Below are positions 59,829 to 64,000 of a DNA stretch of 64,000 nucleotides, piece after piece. A program made the translations under genes and the position numbers. Each line of letters starts with the position of its first letter. Position 1 is the stretch's first letter. This DNA comes from Rhizobium giardinii bv. giardinii H152 (lineage in GTDB: Bacteria; Pseudomonadota; Alphaproteobacteria; Rhizobiales; Rhizobiaceae). Under the pieces are notes generated by a model. The model was not told where the DNA came from, did not search any database, and saw only the letters and a program-made list of their open reading frames with translations. Where the stretch lies: NCBI RefSeq assembly GCF_000379605.1, contig NZ_KB902578.1:119361-183360 (forward strand), in the 5' to 3' direction.

Positions 59829-60797
59829 ATGTCAGAGCAGCGCAAGCCCGGCCGCGGCCGCATCTATTCCTCGATCACCGAGACGATCGGCGATACGCCG
59901 ATCGTTCGCCTCGACAAGCTGGCGAAGGAAAACGGGGTGAAGGCCAATCTTCTGGCGAAGCTGGAGTTCTTCAATCCGATCGCCTCGGTCAAGGATCGTA
60001 TCGGCGTTGCGATGATTGAATCGCTGGAAGCGCAGGGCAAGATCACGCCCGGCAGGACGACGCTGGTCGAGCCGACGTCGGGCAATACCGGCATCGCGCT
60101 CGCCTTTGCCGCCGCAGCCAAGGGATACAAGCTGATCCTCACCATGCCGGAAACCATGTCGGTCGAACGCCGCAAGATGCTGGCGCTGCTCGGCGCCGAA
60201 CTGGTGCTGACGGAAGGCCCGAAGGGCATGAAGGGCGCCATCGCCAAGGCGGAAGAGCTGGCAGCGACCCTGCCGGATGCGATCATCCCGCAGCAGTTCG
60301 AAAACCCGGCCAATCCGGAAATCCACCGCAAGACGACGGCCGAGGAAATCTGGAACGATACCGACGGCAGCGTCGATATCCTGGTTTCCGGCATCGGCAC
60401 CGGCGGGACGATAACCGGCGCCGGCCAGGTGCTCAAGAGCCGCAAGCCGTCGATCAAGGTTATCGCCGTCGAGCCGGAGGAATCGCCGATCCTGTCCGGT
60501 GGCGCTCCCGGGCCGCACAAGATCCAGGGCATCGGCGCGGGCTTCGCGCCTGCCATCCTCGATACGAAAATCTATGACGAGATCGTCACGGTCAACAGCG
60601 CCCAGGCCGTGGAAACAGCGCGCCGCGTCGCCAAGCTCGAAGGCGTGCCGGTCGGTATCTCCTCCGGTGCCGCGCTGGCGGCTGCGATCCGGGTCGGCCA
60701 GCGCCCGGAGAACGAAGGCAAGAACATCGTCGTCATCATTCCCTCCTTCGCCGAACGCTACCTCTCGACGGTGCTGTTCGAACATCTCGTCGGCTGA
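59829..60797 (+). CDS. cysK: Cysteine synthase A (O-acetylserine sulfhydrylase)
   Basis: A 322-residue PLP enzyme that makes cysteine from O-acetylserine and sulfide. Lys55 in [11 protein letters not shown] binds [15 protein letters not shown] is the substrate loop, and [12 protein letters not shown] is the phosphate-binding Gly loop. The ending [17 protein letters not shown] contains the PLP-pyridine Ser. Length and motifs match CysK and not the shorter CysM. GGGAGAA precedes the ATG, and a strong terminator follows. Confidence 0.95.
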   Translation: MSEQRKPGRGRIYSSITETIGDTPIVRLDKLAKENGVKANLLAKLEFFNPIASVKDRIGVAMIESLEAQGKITPGRTTLVEPTSGNTGIALAFAAAAKGYKLILTMPETMSVERRKMLALLGAELVLTEGPKGMKGAIAKAEELAATLPDAIIPQQFENPANPEIHRKTTAEEIWNDTDGSVDILVSGIGTGGTITGAGQVLKSRKPSIKVIAVEPEESPILSGGAPGPHKIQGIGAGFAPAILDTKIYDEIVTVNSAQAVETARRVAKLEGVPVGISSGAALAAAIRVGQRPENEGKNIVVIIPSFAERYLSTVLFEHLVG

Positions 60798-60824
60798 TCG
60801 TTCACGATCGGCGCGTTGAAGATC

Positions 60825-60860
60825 AAGACCGCCCTCATCTCTGCGTGAGGGTGGTCTTTT
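60825..60860 (+). terminator. Rho-independent terminator of cysK
   Basis: A 13-bp stem, AAGACCGCCCTCA with TGAGGGTGGTCTT (one G-U pair), has an eight-base loop and ends in TTTT. It lies 28 bases past the cysK stop and just before the end of the convergent ComM-type gene. Confidence 0.88.
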
Positions 60861-60871
60861 GCAGACCTTTC

Positions 60872-62404
60872 TCATGCCGCCGCCGTCAGCCGTTCGCCGG
60901 CGATCCGGTAGGAGATCGCTTCGGCCAGATGGATGCGCCCGACCGTTGCCTTCTCGTCGAGATCGGCGAGCGTGCGGGCGACCTTCAGGACGCGGTGGTA
61001 GCCGCGCGCCGAAAATTTCATCTTCTCGGCTGCGTCGCGCAGCAACTGCAGGCCGCCGGCATCCGGCTCGGCCATCTTTTCGATCATGGATGTCGAGCAG
61101 CGCGCGTTGGACAGGATTTCCGGCATGCCGAAGGCGATGAAGCGATCCGCCTGGATTTCGCGGGCGCGGGCGACGCGTCTTGCGACCACGGCACTCGGTT
61201 CGGCCGGTGCCGGGCGGATCAGGTCGGCGGCGGTGACGGAGGGGACATCGATGCGGATGTCGATGCGGTCCATCAACGGCCCGGAAATGCGGCCCTGGTA
61301 GTCGGCGACGCAACGGGGGCCGCGGGCGCAGCTATGCCCCGGTTCGCCCGCCATGCCGCAGCGGCAGGGGTTCATAGCGGCGACCAACTGGATGGCCGCC
61401 GGATAGGTGACGCGGTGATTGGCGCGGGCGATGATGCATTCGGATGTTTCGAGCGGCTGGCGCAGCGCATCGAGCACCTGCGGCGTGAACTCCGGAAACT
61501 CGTCGAGGAACAACACGCCGTTATGGGCAAGCGAGGCCTCGCCCGGCTTGGCGCGCAGGCCGCCGCCGATCATCGCGGCCATCGTCGCCGAATGGTGCGG
61601 TGTGCGGAAGGGCCGCCGGTCCGACAGCTTGCCGCCCGGCAACTGTCCGGCGATCGAATGGATCATCGAGACTTCAAGCAGCTCGGCGGGCGAGAGCGGC
61701 GGCAGGATGGAGGGCAGGCGGGCGGCAAGCATCGACTTGCCGGAGCCGGGCGGGCCGACCATCAGCAGATTGTGGTTTCCCGCCGCGGCCACCTCCAGCG
61801 CCCGCTTGGCACTTTCCTGCCCCTTGATATCGGCGAGATCGGGCATGTTGGCGGCACTGGCGCGGACCGCCGGCTCCGGCCGCGACAAGACCTGGGTTCC
61901 GCGAAAATGATTGGCAAGCGCAATCAGGCTGCGCGGCGCAAGAATATCGATCTCGGCACCGGCCCAGGCTGCCTCGGCGCCGCTTTCCGAAGGGCAGATC
62001 AGCCCCTTGCCAAGCCCGTTGGCGCCGATCGCCGCAGGCAGCGCACCGGCCACGGCAGCGATCGTCCCGTCGAGATTAAGTTCGCCGATGACCACATAGC
62101 CGCCGAGCGCATCCGCGGGAATGGCGCCGAGCGCTGCCATCAGGCCGAGCGCGATGGGAAGGTCGAAGTGGCTGCCTTCCTTCGGCAGGTCCGCCGGCGC
62201 GAGGTTGACGGTGACTTTCTTGGCAGGCAGCGACAGGCCCGAGGCATGCAGCGCTGCCTGGACGCGCTCCCGGCTCTCGGCCACCGCCTTGTCCGGAAGG
62301 CCGACGATCTGCATGCCCACTTTTCCGGGCGCCACCATCACCTGGACGTCGACCGGCACGCCTTCTATGCCCTGGAATGCAACCGTACTGACACGCGCGA
62401 CCAT
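60872..62404 (-). CDS. comM: YifB/ComM family Mg chelatase-like AAA+ ATPase
   Basis: A 510-residue protein with an N-terminal Lon-like/S5-fold domain (to about 180), a central AAA+ Mg-chelatase-type domain and a C-terminal Mg_chelatase_C domain. Walker A is GPPGSGKSML with Lys223, Walker B is GVLFLDEFPEF, and a Cys cluster (MNPCRCGMAGEPGHSCARGPRC) follows. In Vibrio, ComM is a helicase that moves branches during natural transformation; in rhizobia the role is less clear. It ends 12 bases from the cysK terminator. Confidence 0.93.
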   Translation of the reverse strand: MVARVSTVAFQGIEGVPVDVQVMVAPGKVGMQIVGLPDKAVAESRERVQAALHASGLSLPAKKVTVNLAPADLPKEGSHFDLPIALGLMAALGAIPADALGGYVVIGELNLDGTIAAVAGALPAAIGANGLGKGLICPSESGAEAAWAGAEIDILAPRSLIALANHFRGTQVLSRPEPAVRASAANMPDLADIKGQESAKRALEVAAAGNHNLLMVGPPGSGKSMLAARLPSILPPLSPAELLEVSMIHSIAGQLPGGKLSDRRPFRTPHHSATMAAMIGGGLRAKPGEASLAHNGVLFLDEFPEFTPQVLDALRQPLETSECIIARANHRVTYPAAIQLVAAMNPCRCGMAGEPGHSCARGPRCVADYQGRISGPLMDRIDIRIDVPSVTAADLIRPAPAEPSAVVARRVARAREIQADRFIAFGMPEILSNARCSTSMIEKMAEPDAGGLQLLRDAAEKMKFSARGYHRVLKVARTLADLDEKATVGRIHLAEAISYRIAGERLTAAA

Positions 62405-62649
62405 GACTGCCCCTCTTGCCGCGAGGCAGGCTCACATCCCTGCCACCACAACCTCCACCGGTTGTGTGGGGAAATCTTGCACGAATAACGGAATAAAACA
62501 AGAACAATTATCGAACGGATTTGGCAACGATAATCGCATAGGTTGAATCAAGGTTGTATTTCGCGAACGAAGCGGAACAACCGTGAACATCCTTAAGCTG
62601 CAATCGGTTGCGCCAGCCGGTCACGAGCGCGATCCGGCCGGCTCTTTCG
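62405..62649. other. Gap between comM and gshB
   Basis: This 245-base gap follows the gshB stop and precedes the comM start, both genes on the - strand. It holds a short hairpin next to comM (CCACAACC near 62446-62453 with GGTTGTGTGG near 62459-62468) and an A/T-rich stretch (62470-62550) that could hold the comM promoter. I see no gene here. Confidence 0.4.
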
Positions 62650-63597
62650 TCAGGCACGCTTTCGTTCGATGGCGTCCCAGAGAAGCGCGGCGATATCGGC
62701 GCCGCCGAACTTCTTCACTTCGCGGATGCCGGTGGGCGAGGTGACGTTGATCTCGGTCATGACGTCGCCGATCACATCGATGCCGACCAGCAGGAAACCG
62801 CGCTCGCGCAGCGCAGGGCCGATGCGGGCGCAGATTTCCTTCTCCCGCGTGGTGAGTTCGGTCGCCTCCGGCTTGCCGCCGGCATGCATGTTGGAACGCG
62901 CGTCGTGTTCGGCCGGAACGCGGTTGATCGCGCCGACCGGCTCGCCGTCGACCAGGATGATGCGCTTGTCGCCCTTGCGCACGGCCGGCAGGTATTCCTG
63001 GGCGATGAACGGTTCGCGAAACATCTGGCCGAACATTTCAAGCAGCGACGACAGGTTGCGGTCGTCGCGGGTCGAATGGAAGACGCCCGCACCGCCGTTG
63101 CCGTAAAGGGGCTTCAGGATGATGTCGCCCATCTCGGCGCGGAAGCTGGCGATTTCAGTGGGATCGCGGGTGATCAGCGTCTTCGGCATCAGGTCGGGAA
63201 ATTCGGTGACGAAGATCTTTTCCGGCGAATTGCGCACCCAGGCGGGATCATTGACGACCAGGGTTTTCGGGTGGATGCGCTCGAGCAGGTGCGTCGAGGT
63301 GATATAGGCCATGTCGAAGGGCGGGTCCTGGCGCAAGAGCACGACGTCCATGGTGGACAGGTCGACGCGCTCGGCGTCGCCCAGCGAATAGTGATCGCCC
63401 TTGACGTCGCGCAGCAGCATCGGCTGCACGGTGGCGAAGATCTTGCCGTCGCGCAGCGACAGCTGGTTGGGCGTATAATGGAACAGCTTGTAGCCGCGCG
63501 CCTGCGCTTCGAGGCTCATGGCGAAGGTGCTGTCGCCCGCGATGTTGATGCTGGAGACGTGGTCCATCTGGACTGCGACATTTGTGATCTTTGCCAT
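62650..63597 (-). CDS. gshB: Glutathione synthetase
   Basis: A 315-residue ATP-grasp enzyme that joins gamma-glutamylcysteine and glycine. The N-terminal domain begins [24 protein letters not shown]-grasp pieces are [39 protein letters not shown] and the metal-binding [20 protein letters not shown]. The length and motifs match E. coli GshB. AGGAAA is just before the ATG. A 403-base stretch without a gene lies upstream up to the window edge. Confidence 0.96.
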   Translation of the reverse strand: MAKITNVAVQMDHVSSINIAGDSTFAMSLEAQARGYKLFHYTPNQLSLRDGKIFATVQPMLLRDVKGDHYSLGDAERVDLSTMDVVLLRQDPPFDMAYITSTHLLERIHPKTLVVNDPAWVRNSPEKIFVTEFPDLMPKTLITRDPTEIASFRAEMGDIILKPLYGNGGAGVFHSTRDDRNLSSLLEMFGQMFREPFIAQEYLPAVRKGDKRIILVDGEPVGAINRVPAEHDARSNMHAGGKPEATELTTREKEICARIGPALRERGFLLVGIDVIGDVMTEINVTSPTGIREVKKFGGADIAALLWDAIERKRA

Positions 63598-64000
63598 GGG
63601 GCGTTTCCTGTTGGTCGTGGACGTCGTTGCAAAGCCTCTATATCAAATCGCGTCTGCGGAAACCTACAGATTTCATCCGACTTCCCCACTTGGCGCGGCG
63701 AAGCCTTCACGCGGCGGCTTTTTCGCCCGTGCTTCAGATCATTTCGGTTCGCCGGCTTCACGGGCCAGGCGGGATCGGCCGGGGCACGTCGGGTGCCTCA
63801 GTTAAGTAATAGTAGGTGACACGCGACGTGCCCCGTCTCGGTGGTTTTTACCTGCAACTGCGGTTTCTCTGCGGGGATGGCGGCACCTTTTTTCGGCACA
63901 GGGTGGCGCTCGACTTTTACCCGATTGCTCCAGCATCGACGGCACCACGAAAGGCCTGTCTTCCGACACGCCAGTCGCCGCTCCTCATGTGTGCCTCACA
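63598..64000. other. Gene-free stretch at the right edge
   Basis: About 400 bases upstream of gshB to the window end with no gene I can support on either strand. It should hold the gshB promoter; a TATAGA on the - strand near 63640 is a possible -10 without a clear -35. The main structure is the inverted repeat at 63781-63834. Confidence 0.4.
63781..63834. repeat. 11-bp inverted repeat upstream of gshB
   Basis: GGGGCACGTCG (63781-63791) and CGACGTGCCCC (63824-63834) are perfect inverted arms. Inside, GTGCCT and GTGACAC can extend pairing in part. The 32-base loop is A/T-rich and contains TTAAGTAATAGTAGG. It may be an RNA hairpin, a protein site or part of an unrecognised RNA. Confidence 0.5.

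Noticed and set aside
63781..63900. Resemblance to a cobalamin riboswitch (GGTGCC followed later by GCAACTG)
   Set aside because: The B12 box and the GCTGCCCCCGCAACTG core are absent and the pieces have the wrong spacing; the downstream gene would be gshB on the other strand.

Overview
The window looks like chromosomal DNA of a member of the Rhizobiaceae (Rhizobium/Agrobacterium/Sinorhizobium type). The support is the high G+C content, the set mutM-rpsT-dnaA beside ubiE-ubiB-coaBC, a complete Tad/Cpa (Ctp) pilus locus of the alphaproteobacterial type, an iol cluster with an RpiR-type regulator and a fused IolC, and a RIME-like palindromic repeat. No tRNA, rRNA, CRISPR array, integrase or insertion sequence was seen. 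Genes are tightly packed and nearly all look intact.

Bases 1-9783 hold a nucleoside salvage island. A BMP-type ABC importer (ATPase cut by the window edge, two permeases) is followed by cytidine deaminase, purine nucleoside phosphorylase, deoxyribose-phosphate aldolase and thymidine phosphorylase on the + strand. Phosphopentomutase, adenosine deaminase and uracil phosphoribosyltransferase are on the - strand. Together they import nucleosides, strip the bases, and send (deoxy)ribose-phosphate to central metabolism. A membrane-anchored retropepsin-like protease gene lies between the two arms.

Bases 9926-22173 hold the Tad pilus locus. Two TadE-like minor pseudopilins and a stand-alone secretin N-domain protein are on the - strand. 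The pilin pilA with its own terminator, then cpaABCDEF-tadBC, follow on the + strand, and tadD with a small membrane protein gene comes back on the - strand. CtrA-like TTAACCAT motifs sit before cpaB.

Bases 22317-39145 carry housekeeping genes: an M17 aminopeptidase, dnaA, rpsT, mutM, ubiE, ubiB and coaBC. Between ubiB and coaBC are a GNAT enzyme, a small secreted Gly/Tyr/His-rich protein, a MacAB-type efflux pair, and a divergent zinc-type P-ATPase/MerR pair with a clear MerR operator.

Bases 39131-48232 carry a class II glutamine amidotransferase and the inositol catabolic cluster (oxidoreductase, iolR-type regulator, iolC-DUF2090, iolD, iolE, iolB). Candidate IolR sites lie in all three promoter gaps.

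Bases 48367-63597 are mixed accessory and housekeeping genes: GFA protein, AraC/LysE pair, HAD phosphatase, DUF1326-DUF2182 pair, prfC, dut, GNAT, Lrp/DMT/NIPSNAP, isochorismatase-like hydrolase, two divergent LysE exporters, cysK, a ComM/YifB ATPase and gshB. The last 400 bases have no recognisable gene but contain an 11-bp inverted repeat. I found no clearly new defence or mobile system. The best leads are the DUF1326-DUF2182 pair, the stand-alone secretin N-domain protein, the IolC-DUF2090 fusion, and the CtrA-like and IolR-like sites.
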